From NCBI RefSeq assembly GCF_030929495.1, contig NZ_JAVFWN010000015.1, positions 124,001 to 188,000 on the forward strand: a stretch of DNA of 64,000 bases, read 5' to 3'. The stretch's first letter is position 1. Every line of letters begins with the position of its first letter. The position numbers and the translations under genes are program-made. Source of the DNA: Nocardioides sp. LHD-245 (GTDB lineage: Bacteria; Actinomycetota; Actinomycetes; Propionibacteriales; Nocardioidaceae). Under the pieces are notes generated by a model. It was not told the DNA's origin and made no database searches. It saw nothing but the letters and a program-made list of their open reading frames with translations. This document shows, in pieces, positions 16,371 to 23,522 of the stretch.

Positions 16371-18302
16371 ATGCGGCGGACCTCGGCAGCCCTGACCTCC
16401 CTGCTCGTGCTCGGCGGTGCCCTGAGCGCGTGCTCCGGCAGCAGCGCGACGGACGAGGCCGACGCCGCGGCGCGGAAGCTGGAGAAGGCCCTCGTCGCCG
16501 CTGCGGCACCGGCGAAGGACGGCGAGCCGAACCCGTTCGCCGGGCTCGCCTTCAGCGGCGGCACCCTCGACGAGGTGCTCGAGGCGTACCGCGGCATCGT
16601 CGGCGGGATGGACGGCGTCACGCCGACGGTGACGATCGGCGAGGCGTCCGAGAGCAAGGACCTCTACACCGCCCCGGTCACCTGGTCCTGGCCCGTCGTC
16701 GACGGGGCCGACCCGTGGTCGTACGAGACCGTCGCCGAGTTCCACCCCGCGAGCACCCTCGACGAGGGCCCGACCCAGGTGGTCTTCGCGCCGGAACTCG
16801 TCGCGCCCGACCTCGCCGAGGGCGAGGCCCTGGACGCCGTCACGCAGGCGACCGACCGCGGGGACATCACCGGTGCCGGCGGCGCGGTGCTGGTGACCGA
16901 GCGTGCGGTGGTCAGGGTCGGCATCGACCGCTCGCGGGTCGACCCGGCGGTGGCGCCGGACTCCGCGCGGTCCGTGGCCCGGCTGGTCGGCATCGACGTG
17001 AAGCCGTACGTGAAGGCGGTCGAGGGAGCGGGGCCCCGCGCCTTCGTCGAGGCGATCACCTATCGGGCCGGGCAGGAGCCGCCCGGTCTCGCCGACGCCC
17101 TCGCCGCGATCGCGGGCGGCCACACGGTGGACGGGGAGGTCGCCCTCGCCCCCAGCCGCGACTTCGCCGCACCGATCCTCGGCCGGGTCGGACCCGTGAC
17201 GGCCGAGATGGTGGAGAAGGAGCCCGAGAAGTACCGCTCCGGTGACGTCGCCGGACTCTCCGGCCTGCAGGCGCGCTATGACGACCAGCTGCGGGGCAGC
17301 GCCGGCCGGGTCGTCTACGCCGTCCCGGCGGCCGAGGGCGCCGACCGTCGTGAGCTCTACCGCCACGACGCCGTTGCGGGGCAGCCCCTCGCGATCACCC
17401 TGGACGAGCGGCTGCAGGCGCTGGCGGAGGAGACGCTGGCCGCGACCGGCCCGGCCGGAGCGCTGGTGGCGCTGCGCCCGAGCGACGGCGCGATCCTGGC
17501 CGCGGCGAACGACGAGGCCACGGACGGGCAGAACTACGCCACCTTCGGCCAGTTCGCCCCCGGGTCGACGTTCAAGATCGTCACCTCGCTCGCGCTGCTG
17601 CGGGCCGGGCTCACCCCCGACAGCCAGGTCGAGTGCACCCCCACGGTCACGGTCGACGGCAAGGAGTTCAAGAACTACTCCGACTACCCGTCGAGCTCGC
17701 TCGGGGCCATCCCGCTGCGCGAGGCGATCGCCCAGTCCTGCAACACCGCCCTGATCGGTCAGCGCGACGCGCTCGATCCGGGCGATCTCGCCGCGGCCGC
17801 CGCCACGCTGGGCCTCGGCGTCGACCACGACCTCGGCTTCCCGGCGTACTTCGGCGAGGTCCCGGACCCCGGCAGCGACACCGAGGCCGCCGCCGCGCTG
17901 ATCGGACAGGGCAAGGTGCTCGCCTCGCCGATGGCGATGGCGACCGTGATCGCCAGCGTCCAGGCGGGGCGGACCGTCGTCCCGCGCCTCGTCGACCAGG
18001 TCGACGTCACCGTGCCCGCGGAGGTGACGGCGCTCGCGCCCGGCGAGGCCGACCAGCTGCGCGCCATGCTCCGCCAGGTGGTGACGGAGGGCAGCGGCCG
18101 CGGGCTGGCCGACGTCCCCGGTCCGCCGGTGATCGCCAAGACCGGCACCGCGGAGTACGCCGACGGCGGCACCGTCCGCACCCATGCCTGGATGGTGGCG
18201 GCGCAGGGCGACCTCGCCGTCGCCGTGTTCGTGCGGACCGGAGAGTCCGGCTCGCAGACCGCCGGCCCGGTCCTCGAGGACTTCCTCCGCAACGCGCAGT
18301 AG
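16371..18302 (+). CDS. Lipoprotein class B penicillin-binding protein
   Basis: 643 residues. The N-terminus ends in LGGALSAC, a lipobox, so the protein is probably lipid-anchored. An NTF2-like MecA_N domain (about 55-160) and a PBP dimer region (about 165-325) precede the transpeptidase domain. Catalytic motifs are intact: STFK (S399, K402), SCN (S456, N458) and KTGT (K590). It cross-links peptidoglycan, and the architecture resembles mycobacterial PbpLipo and the MecA-type low-affinity PBPs. Low beta-lactam affinity cannot be judged from sequence. It lies 39 bp after the MerR gene, probably as a separate unit, and is followed by a long non-coding repeat region. Confidence 0.93.
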   Translation: MRRTSAALTSLLVLGGALSACSGSSATDEADAAARKLEKALVAAAAPAKDGEPNPFAGLAFSGGTLDEVLEAYRGIVGGMDGVTPTVTIGEASESKDLYTAPVTWSWPVVDGADPWSYETVAEFHPASTLDEGPTQVVFAPELVAPDLAEGEALDAVTQATDRGDITGAGGAVLVTERAVVRVGIDRSRVDPAVAPDSARSVARLVGIDVKPYVKAVEGAGPRAFVEAITYRAGQEPPGLADALAAIAGGHTVDGEVALAPSRDFAAPILGRVGPVTAEMVEKEPEKYRSGDVAGLSGLQARYDDQLRGSAGRVVYAVPAAEGADRRELYRHDAVAGQPLAITLDERLQALAEETLAATGPAGALVALRPSDGAILAAANDEATDGQNYATFGQFAPGSTFKIVTSLALLRAGLTPDSQVECTPTVTVDGKEFKNYSDYPSSSLGAIPLREAIAQSCNTALIGQRDALDPGDLAAAAATLGLGVDHDLGFPAYFGEVPDPGSDTEAAAALIGQGKVLASPMAMATVIASVQAGRTVVPRLVDQVDVTVPAEVTALAPGEADQLRAMLRQVVTEGSGRGLADVPGPPVIAKTGTAEYADGGTVRTHAWMVAAQGDLAVAVFVRTGESGSQTAGPVLEDFLRNAQ

Positions 18303-18356
18303 CCCCTCCCGCTCTTGTCCGGGCGCGCAGGCCCGGGCCCGGCAGCCCCCGCCGTT

Positions 18357-18587
18357 CCACCCATGCCCGCCCCCTCAGGCCGGCAGCGTCAGGTGGGTCG
18401 CACCCAGGTAGGCCCACTGATGCCGGCAGCGTCAGCCGGGTCGCACCCAGGCCGGCCGCCCCCGGCCGGCAGCGTGTCGGACGGCGGCGAAGCCGCACGG
18501 AGCGAAGCCCGGTCGATCCGGGCCCGCGCCGCCCGGGGTCCACCCATGCCTGCCCCCTCTGGCCGGCAGCGTCAGGTGGGTCGCACC
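18357..18587. repeat. GGCCGGCAGCGTC-type direct repeats
   Basis: The 27-mer that starts GGCCGGCAGCGTCAGGTG and ends GTCGCACC is identical at 18378-18404 and 18561-18587. Each copy is preceded by a nearly identical block beginning CCACCCATGCC. A variant with CAGCCGGG in the middle is at 18421-18447. The first 12 bases are shared with the ends of the palindromic elements, so the two repeat types are probably related. Confidence 0.75.
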
Positions 18588-18602
18588 TGAGCCGGCCGCC
18601 CC

Positions 18603-18704
18603 GGCCGGCAGCGTGTCGCCCCGCGCGCAGCGCGTCGAGGACGCCCGCGGGGCGAGCGAAGCGAGTCCCGTGCGGCTGTCCTCGACAGGGCGACACGCTC
18701 GGCC
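18603..18704. repeat. Palindromic element copy A
   Basis: 102 bp bounded by GGCCGGCAGCGTGTCGCC (18603-18620) and GGCGACACGCTCGGCC (18689-18704), which are imperfect inverted repeats of each other. An inner perfect 9-bp pair GTCGAGGAC/GTCCTCGAC (18634-18642 and 18678-18686) nests within. The core 18643-18669 is identical over 27 bp to 54875-54901. It is followed by CAATCAAAA. A further end-only copy starts at 18464. Confidence 0.8.
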
Positions 18705-18719
18705 CAATCAAAACGGAGA

Positions 18720-18786
18720 GAGCCCCTCATCGCATGGGGTCGACGAGGGGCTCAGTCGTATCGGTGCTCCCTCCGAAGTACGACTG
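18720..18786. terminator. Two consecutive hairpins before the aldehyde dehydrogenase gene
   Basis: The first hairpin pairs GAGCCCCTC (18720-18728) with GAGGGGCTC (18745-18753), with a further TCG/CGA inside. The second pairs CAGTCGTA (18753-18760) with TACGACTG (18779-18786), continued by TCGG/CCGA. A run of A precedes the pair. They may be a terminator or a small structured RNA; no promoter or conserved RNA family was recognised. Confidence 0.5.
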
Positions 18787-18919
18787 GTGCCACTCTAGCG
18801 CGCTGCCGGTGAGGGACAAGACCTGAGGCCCAGATTTCCTCCGGAAGCCCTCCGGAGGTCGGGACTCGGCCTCGGATCGTGGCCTCCCGGAGTGACCGGC
18901 GCAGTGCCAGAGTGGGTCC

Positions 18920-20389
18920 ATGACCTTCCGTGACCGTCTCGCCCACCTGCTCCCGGAGTCACGCCGCCAGCTGTACGTCGGAGGTGAGTGGCGTCCTGGC
19001 GCGGGCGGGGCGCGCATCGACGTGCTCGATCCGGCCGACGGGTCGGTGCTGACGGATGTCGCGGACGGCACGCTCGACGACGCGCGGGCTGCCTTGGACG
19101 CGGCCGTGGCCGCCCAGCAGGGATGGGCGGCCACGGCCCCGCGCGAGCGCGGCGAGATCCTGCGCCGCGCCTTCGGTCTGGTGACCGAGCATGCCGACGA
19201 CCTCGCTCTGGTGATGAGCCTGGAGATGGGCAAGCCGATCGCCGAGGCCAAGGGCGAGGTGACCTACGGGGCGGAGTTCCTGCGCTGGTTCTCCGAGGAG
19301 GCGGTGCGGATCCATGGCCGCTGGATGCAGAACCCGGCGGGTGGCAGCCGGCTGCTGACGGTCCGCAAGCCGGTGGGCCCGTGCCTGTTCATCACCCCGT
19401 GGAACTTCCCGCTCGCGATGGGCACCCGCAAGATCGGGCCGGCGGTGGCGGCCGGCTGCACGATGGTGGTCAAGCCGGCGTCGCAGACCCCGCTGACCAT
19501 GCTGCTGCTGGCCGCCCTGCTCGCCGAGGCGGGCCTGCCTGCCGGCGTACTCAATGTCGTGACGACATCAGACTCCGGCGGGCTGAGCAGGACGCTGCAG
19601 GCCGACCCGCGGCTGCGGAAGGTGAGCTTCACGGGGTCCACCTCGGTCGGCAAGCGCATCGTCGAGCAGTCGGCCGGCGAGTTGCAGCGGGTGTCGATGG
19701 AGCTCGGCGGCAACGCGCCGTTCCTGGTCTTCGCCGACGCCGACCTCGACGCGGCCGTCGAGGGCGCGATGATCGCCAAGATGCGAAACATGGGCGAGGC
19801 CTGCACCTCGGCCAACCGGTTCCTGGTCGAAGCCTCGGTCGCCGACGAGTTCGGCACCAGGCTCGCGGAGCGGATGGGCGGGCTCAAGGTCGGCCGCGGC
19901 CAGGAGGTCGGCGTCCAGGTCGGACCGCTGATCGACGCGAAGGCCGTCACCTCCGTCTCCGCGCTGGTCGACGACGCGATCGACCGCGGCGCCCGCCTGC
20001 TCACCGGCGGCCGCGCCCCCGGAGGTGCGGGCTTCTTCTATCCGCCGACGGTGCTGACCGGCGTGCCCGCCGACGCCGACGCGGTGCGCAACGAGATCTT
20101 CGGCCCGGTCGCCCCGATCACCACCTTCACCGAGGAGGACGAGGCGATCCGGCTCGCGAACGCCACCGAGTACGGCCTCGCCGCCTACGCCTACACCCGC
20201 GACCTCGCCCGCACCATCCGTCTCGCGGAGCGCCTGGAGACCGGCATGCTCGGCATCAACACCGGCCTGGTCTCCAACCCCGCCGCGCCGTTCGGTGGGG
20301 TGAAGGCCAGCGGGTTCGGCCGCGAGGGCGGGTTCGAGGGCATCGAGGAGTACCTCGACACGACGTACGTCGCGCTGCCCGCCGGGTGA
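18920..20389 (+). CDS. gabD: NAD(P)-dependent succinate-semialdehyde dehydrogenase-type ALDH
   Basis: 489 residues of the GabD group, oxidising succinate semialdehyde (from GABA) to succinate for the TCA cycle. Motifs are FITPWNFPLAM (NAD-binding region), GFTGSTSVGK-type SFTGSTSVGKR, MELGGNAPF with the general-base Glu, and MGEACTSANRF with the catalytic Cys. The C-terminal AAPFGGVKASGFGREGG is typical of the family. The ATG at 18920 follows an unremarkable leader. No aminotransferase is next to it; the class III aminotransferase at 286 could supply substrate, but that link is speculative. Confidence 0.88.
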   Translation: MTFRDRLAHLLPESRRQLYVGGEWRPGAGGARIDVLDPADGSVLTDVADGTLDDARAALDAAVAAQQGWAATAPRERGEILRRAFGLVTEHADDLALVMSLEMGKPIAEAKGEVTYGAEFLRWFSEEAVRIHGRWMQNPAGGSRLLTVRKPVGPCLFITPWNFPLAMGTRKIGPAVAAGCTMVVKPASQTPLTMLLLAALLAEAGLPAGVLNVVTTSDSGGLSRTLQADPRLRKVSFTGSTSVGKRIVEQSAGELQRVSMELGGNAPFLVFADADLDAAVEGAMIAKMRNMGEACTSANRFLVEASVADEFGTRLAERMGGLKVGRGQEVGVQVGPLIDAKAVTSVSALVDDAIDRGARLLTGGRAPGGAGFFYPPTVLTGVPADADAVRNEIFGPVAPITTFTEEDEAIRLANATEYGLAAYAYTRDLARTIRLAERLETGMLGINTGLVSNPAAPFGGVKASGFGREGGFEGIEEYLDTTYVALPAG

Positions 20390-20461
20390 AGCCGCGGGAC
20401 TGGCCCCGCGCGGACCGAGTCATGGCTCCGCTCGCCCGGACCCCGAGTCCGGCCATGATGC

Positions 20462-20467
20462 TAATAT
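20462..20467 (+). promoter_or_regulatory. -10 box TAATAT for a leaderless antitoxin transcript
   Basis: TAATAT ends 6 bp before the ATG at 20474. At normal spacing, transcription would start on or next to the A of the start codon, and no ribosome-binding site is present. This is one of very few AT-rich stretches in the window. Confidence 0.65.
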
Positions 20468-20473
20468 GCGTTT

Positions 20474-20716
20474 ATGCGAACGACCATCGATCTTCCCGAC
20501 GCGCTCGTCCGGGCGGCTCGAGTGCGGGCGGCCGAGGGCGACGAGACCCTCAAGGACCTCTTCGCCCGCGCCCTTGCGCGCGAGCTCGGTGGCGCGGGCA
20601 CGAAGCGGCGGGGTGAGCTCCCCCTCATCGCCTCCAAGCGGCGGGGGATGGTCGAGACCAGTCCCGAGGAGCTCGAGCAGACGCTCATCGACGATGACGT
20701 CGACCGGCTCCCGTGA
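20474..20716 (+). CDS. vapB: VapB-type antitoxin (VapBC-1)
   Basis: 80 residues. The N-terminus MRTTIDLPDALVRAARVRAA is the beta-strand and helix of a ribbon-helix-helix DNA-binding domain. The C-terminal half (LIASKRRGMVETSPEELEQT) is the expected toxin-wrapping tail. The gene overlaps the toxin gene by 4 bp (GTGA). It should neutralise the toxin and repress its own promoter. The TAATAT box just upstream suggests a leaderless transcript. Confidence 0.85.
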   Translation: MRTTIDLPDALVRAARVRAAEGDETLKDLFARALARELGGAGTKRRGELPLIASKRRGMVETSPEELEQTLIDDDVDRLP

Positions 20717-21144
20717 TCCTGCTCGACGTGAGTACGTGCCTGGCCGGCTTCTGGCCCGCGCACGTCTTCCATGCTCAGACGCGGTCGTGGCTCGATGAGG
20801 CTGCTGATGACTCACTGGGGCTTTGCCGGATCGTCCATCTGGGCTGGCTACGGCACCTCAGCAACCCGGCCGTCCTCGGCGAGGATGTGCTTACTCGCGT
20901 CGAGGCGTGGAACTTCGTCGCCTCGGTCCTCGCCGACGCGCGGTTCGGATGGGTCGACGAGAGCCGCGATGTCGACGATTGGCTCTCGTCGCACGCCGCC
21001 GGCGTCGACCACAGCCACAAATTGTGGACCGACGACTACCTCGCCGCCGTGGCCTTGGCCGGCGGACACTCCTTCGCCACCTTGGAGACCAAGATCGCCC
21101 GACGGTATCCGCGGCTCGAGGTCGTCAACCCGGCAGTCGGCTGA
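20713..21144 (+). CDS. vapC: VapC-type PIN toxin with altered active site (VapBC-1)
   Basis: 143 residues from GTG at 20713. Overall pattern matches mycobacterial VapC ribonucleases (LLDV at the N-terminus, GLCRIVHLGWLRHLSNPAV, then WTDDYLAAVAL). The first Asp is kept, but the usual DVN has become DVS. The last acidic position, normally in T-F-D, reads ATLETK, so Asp is replaced by Glu. Either change could weaken Mg2+ binding. The toxin may be attenuated or inactive. Substrate RNA is unknown. Overlap with vapB indicates coupled translation. Confidence 0.82.
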   Translation: MILLDVSTCLAGFWPAHVFHAQTRSWLDEAADDSLGLCRIVHLGWLRHLSNPAVLGEDVLTRVEAWNFVASVLADARFGWVDESRDVDDWLSSHAAGVDHSHKLWTDDYLAAVALAGGHSFATLETKIARRYPRLEVVNPAVG

Positions 21145-21310
21145 ACGCCATCGCTACCGGCCGACGTCCCCGACCTGAGGGGACGGTGGGCATGCGTGAT
21201 GCGGTGGCATCGATGCCTGCGCATGGCGTCGATGACGCGGTGCCGCTCCCGGTGGTTCGCGGAGGGATCGCGGAACATCTGGCCATGCCCTGAACCCCAG
21301 GCTGGTGCGA

Positions 21311-21336
21311 CTTGACCTGAACCGGACCTGAGGTTG
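21311..21336 (+). promoter_or_regulatory. MerR-like operator-promoter upstream of an MFS gene
   Basis: CTTGACCTGAACC followed by GGACCTGAGGTTG resembles the TTGACCT...AGGTTG layout of MerR-controlled promoters, in which the operator lies between unusually spaced -35 and -10 boxes. The symmetry is imperfect and no MerR gene is adjacent. The call rests on resemblance only. Confidence 0.35.
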
Positions 21337-21410
21337 TCCACTCGACGTGGACCGAGCCGATGAATCCGATGGCCGATGTCGGTCCTGCCGTGCAGACTCC
21401 AAGGACCGTC

Positions 21411-22757
21411 ATGACCGATCAGCTCTCTCCCCTCGTGCCCACGCCGGGCGATCCCGGCCCCGGGCTCCGCGGCCCGCGGCGGCTGCCGCGCGCCCTGACG
21501 CCGTTCCGGCACTCCTCCTACCGGCGCCTCGGGGCGGCCCTGGTGCTGACCAGCTTCGGCGGGGGCGTGTGGATCGTGGCGCTGGTCTGGGAGGTGATCC
21601 GGATCGGCGGCGGCGCCAGCGCGCTCTCGGCGGTGACGACGGCGGGCGCGGTGGGGGTCGTCCTCCCGGCGCTGCTCGGCGGAGTGGTCGCCGACCGGGT
21701 CCCGCAGAAGCTGATCCTCATCGTGACCACGACCGTCGAGCTGCTCGGCATGACGCTGGTCGCGGTGCTGTCCTTCGCCGATGTCGCCCAGATCTGGCAC
21801 CTCGCCACCGTGGCGTTCGTGGCCGGCATGGCGATGGCGTTCTACTACCCGGCCTACTCCGCGTGGCTGCCGGCGCTGGTGCCCGAGGAGGACCTGCTCG
21901 CGGTCAACGGCTTCGAGGGCATGGTGCGCCCGACCATCGGGCAGGCGCTCGGCCCCGCCGTCGCCGGTGTCGTGGTCGGGGCCGCGTCGTCGTCGGCGGC
22001 GATCTCGGTGGCCGCGGTGTCCTACCTGGGCGGCCTGCTGGTGCTGCTCCTGGTGCCCCTGACCGCCGTACGCCGGGACCTGCCGGCCGCCGTCGCGGGC
22101 GCGGGAGGAGGTGCCGGTCGGGCGGTGGCGACAGCGCTGGCCGACATGCGCGAGGGCTTCGCCTACATGGTGCGCACCCCGTGGCTGCTCGCGACGCTCC
22201 TGTTCGCGTCGGTGATGATGCTGGTGATCATGGGTCCCCTCGAGGTCCTCGTCCCGTTCCTCATCAAGGACGAGCTGGGTGGCGGGCCCGGCGACCACGC
22301 CGTCGTGATGGCGTGCTTCGGGATCGGGGGCGCGGTCGGCTCCCTGGCGACCGGCTCGCTGCCGCTGCCGCGGCGCTACCTGAGCGTGATGACCCTGATG
22401 TGGGGGGTGGGCTGCCTCCCGTTCCTGGTGGTCGGCTTCGCGACCGCGGTCTGGCAGGTCGCGGTGGCGGCGTTCGTGATCGGCGCGCTGTTCTCCGCCC
22501 CGATGGTCATCTGGGGCACCCTGCTGCAGCGCCGGGTCCCGCCGGAGCTCCTCGGCCGGGTGGCCTCGCTCGACTTCTTCGTCTCGATCAGCCTGATGCC
22601 CGTCTCGATGGCGGTCGCCGGTCCGGTGGCCGAGGCGATCGGCCTCAAGCTGACGTTCGCGATCGCCGCCGTGGTCCCCGTCGTCGCCGCGGTCGTCGCG
22701 GTCGTGGGGGCGCGGCTGCCCGCCGACGAGCTGGCGCACCCGCTGCGCGACACCTGA
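21411..22757 (+). CDS. MFS transporter
   Basis: 448 residues from ATG at 21411, chosen because AAGGA lies 6 bp upstream; an ATG at 21360 would add 17 residues before the membrane part. Twelve hydrophobic helices are apparent. The loop VADRVPQKLILIV between helices 2 and 3 is the MFS motif A region. It resembles the DHA3/MefA macrolide and enterobactin exporters (SFGGGVWIVALVW at the first helix). Substrate is unknown. The gene follows VapBC-1 in the same direction by 266 bp and is convergent with the TetR gene at 22777. Confidence 0.88.
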   Translation: MTDQLSPLVPTPGDPGPGLRGPRRLPRALTPFRHSSYRRLGAALVLTSFGGGVWIVALVWEVIRIGGGASALSAVTTAGAVGVVLPALLGGVVADRVPQKLILIVTTTVELLGMTLVAVLSFADVAQIWHLATVAFVAGMAMAFYYPAYSAWLPALVPEEDLLAVNGFEGMVRPTIGQALGPAVAGVVVGAASSSAAISVAAVSYLGGLLVLLLVPLTAVRRDLPAAVAGAGGGAGRAVATALADMREGFAYMVRTPWLLATLLFASVMMLVIMGPLEVLVPFLIKDELGGGPGDHAVVMACFGIGGAVGSLATGSLPLPRRYLSVMTLMWGVGCLPFLVVGFATAVWQVAVAAFVIGALFSAPMVIWGTLLQRRVPPELLGRVASLDFFVSISLMPVSMAVAGPVAEAIGLKLTFAIAAVVPVVAAVVAVVGARLPADELAHPLRDT

Positions 22758-22776
22758 GCGGTCGGATCAGGGGAGG

Positions 22777-23442
22777 TCAGCGCAGCCGCGCCTCCAGCCC
22801 GCCGACCACGCAGTCCACGGTGAAGTCGAACATCTCGGCGAAGGTACGCTCGCCGTCCTCCGCCCAGCTGTCCAGGAAGCCGTGCATGAGCGCCCAGGCC
22901 GGAGCCGCGTCGGGGCTCGGGGCGAAGGCGCGGATCCGGTCGGCGACGTCGCTCCGCTCCTGACCCGCCTCGACCCGGTCGTCGGCCAGCGCCACCAGCA
23001 GCAGGGCGCTGTTGAGCAGCAGCGAGTACGCCCGAGGGGCGTCGTCGCCGAAGCCGCCGTCGATCAGTCGGCTCACTCCGCGCTCCATGATCGGCATCGC
23101 CGACGGCACGGCCGGCCCGTCGCGGCACAGCCGCCGCGCGACGCCGCCGTACTGGAGCAGCACGTCCCGGCCGTCGCGGAGGAACGTCCGGAACCAGTCC
23201 TGCCACGGCAGTTCCGCGGACGGGTTGGTCATGTCGGCGACCACCCGCTCGACCACGGCCTGGCAGACCTGCTCGCGGGTCCCGACGTGGTGGGTGACGG
23301 TGTTCGGCCAGGTGTCGAGATCGGCCGCGAGGTCGCGCAGACTCCAGCCGTCGATGCCTCGCGCTCGGGTGAGGTCGAGGGCGGCGGCCACCACCCGGTC
23401 GGGTGTCAGCTGAGCGCGGGAGGCGGACGTTCGGGCGGCCAC
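22777..23442 (-). CDS. TetR family repressor of the adjacent efflux pump
   Basis: 221 residues from GTG at 23442 (GGTGG upstream); another GTG at 23460 is possible. The N-terminal helix-turn-helix (about 14-60: VVAAALDLTRARG, then WSLRDLAADLDTWPNTV) is followed by an all-helical ligand-binding domain of the TetR_C type. It is divergent from the DHA2 permease at 23523. The 25-bp palindrome at 23491-23515 lies between them and is the probable binding site. The expected role is drug-responsive repression of the pump. Confidence 0.88.
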   Translation of the reverse strand: MAARTSASRAQLTPDRVVAAALDLTRARGIDGWSLRDLAADLDTWPNTVTHHVGTREQVCQAVVERVVADMTNPSAELPWQDWFRTFLRDGRDVLLQYGGVARRLCRDGPAVPSAMPIMERGVSRLIDGGFGDDAPRAYSLLLNSALLLVALADDRVEAGQERSDVADRIRAFAPSPDAAPAWALMHGFLDSWAEDGERTFAEMFDFTVDCVVGGLEARLR

Positions 23443-23490
23443 GTGTCCACCGTCCCACACCGGGGTTGGCAGGCGATCAACTTAGGGTTA

Positions 23491-23515
23491 CCTTATTGGA
23501 CACTGTCCAATAAGG
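23491..23515. promoter_or_regulatory. Perfect 25-bp TetR operator
   Basis: CCTTATTGGACA-C-TGTCCAATAAGG, 12-bp perfect arms around one base. It overlaps a candidate -10 (TACCTT, 23489-23494, 17 bp after TTGGCA) and the AAGGAG ribosome-binding site (23513-23517) of the permease gene. Bound repressor would block the promoter directly. Confidence 0.85.
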
Positions 23516-23522
23516 AGTTCGC

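Larger units (their letters stand above)
18303..18919. other. 617-bp non-coding region with repeat cluster
   Basis: No coding frame here has gene-like codon use or a convincing start. The region holds two copies of a 48-bp repeat (about 18357-18404 and 18539-18587), a variant copy (18421-18447), a truncated palindromic element (18464 onward), a complete one (18603-18704), and two consecutive hairpins (18720-18753 and 18753-18786). A weak inverted repeat CCTCCGG/CCGGAGG is at about 18838-18858. The remaining 60 bp before the next gene show nothing recognisable beyond its promoter region. Confidence 0.7.

Noticed and set aside
18720..18786. tRNA or 6C small RNA
   Set aside because: No T-loop, anticodon arm or CCA-like acceptor, and the loops lack runs of six C.
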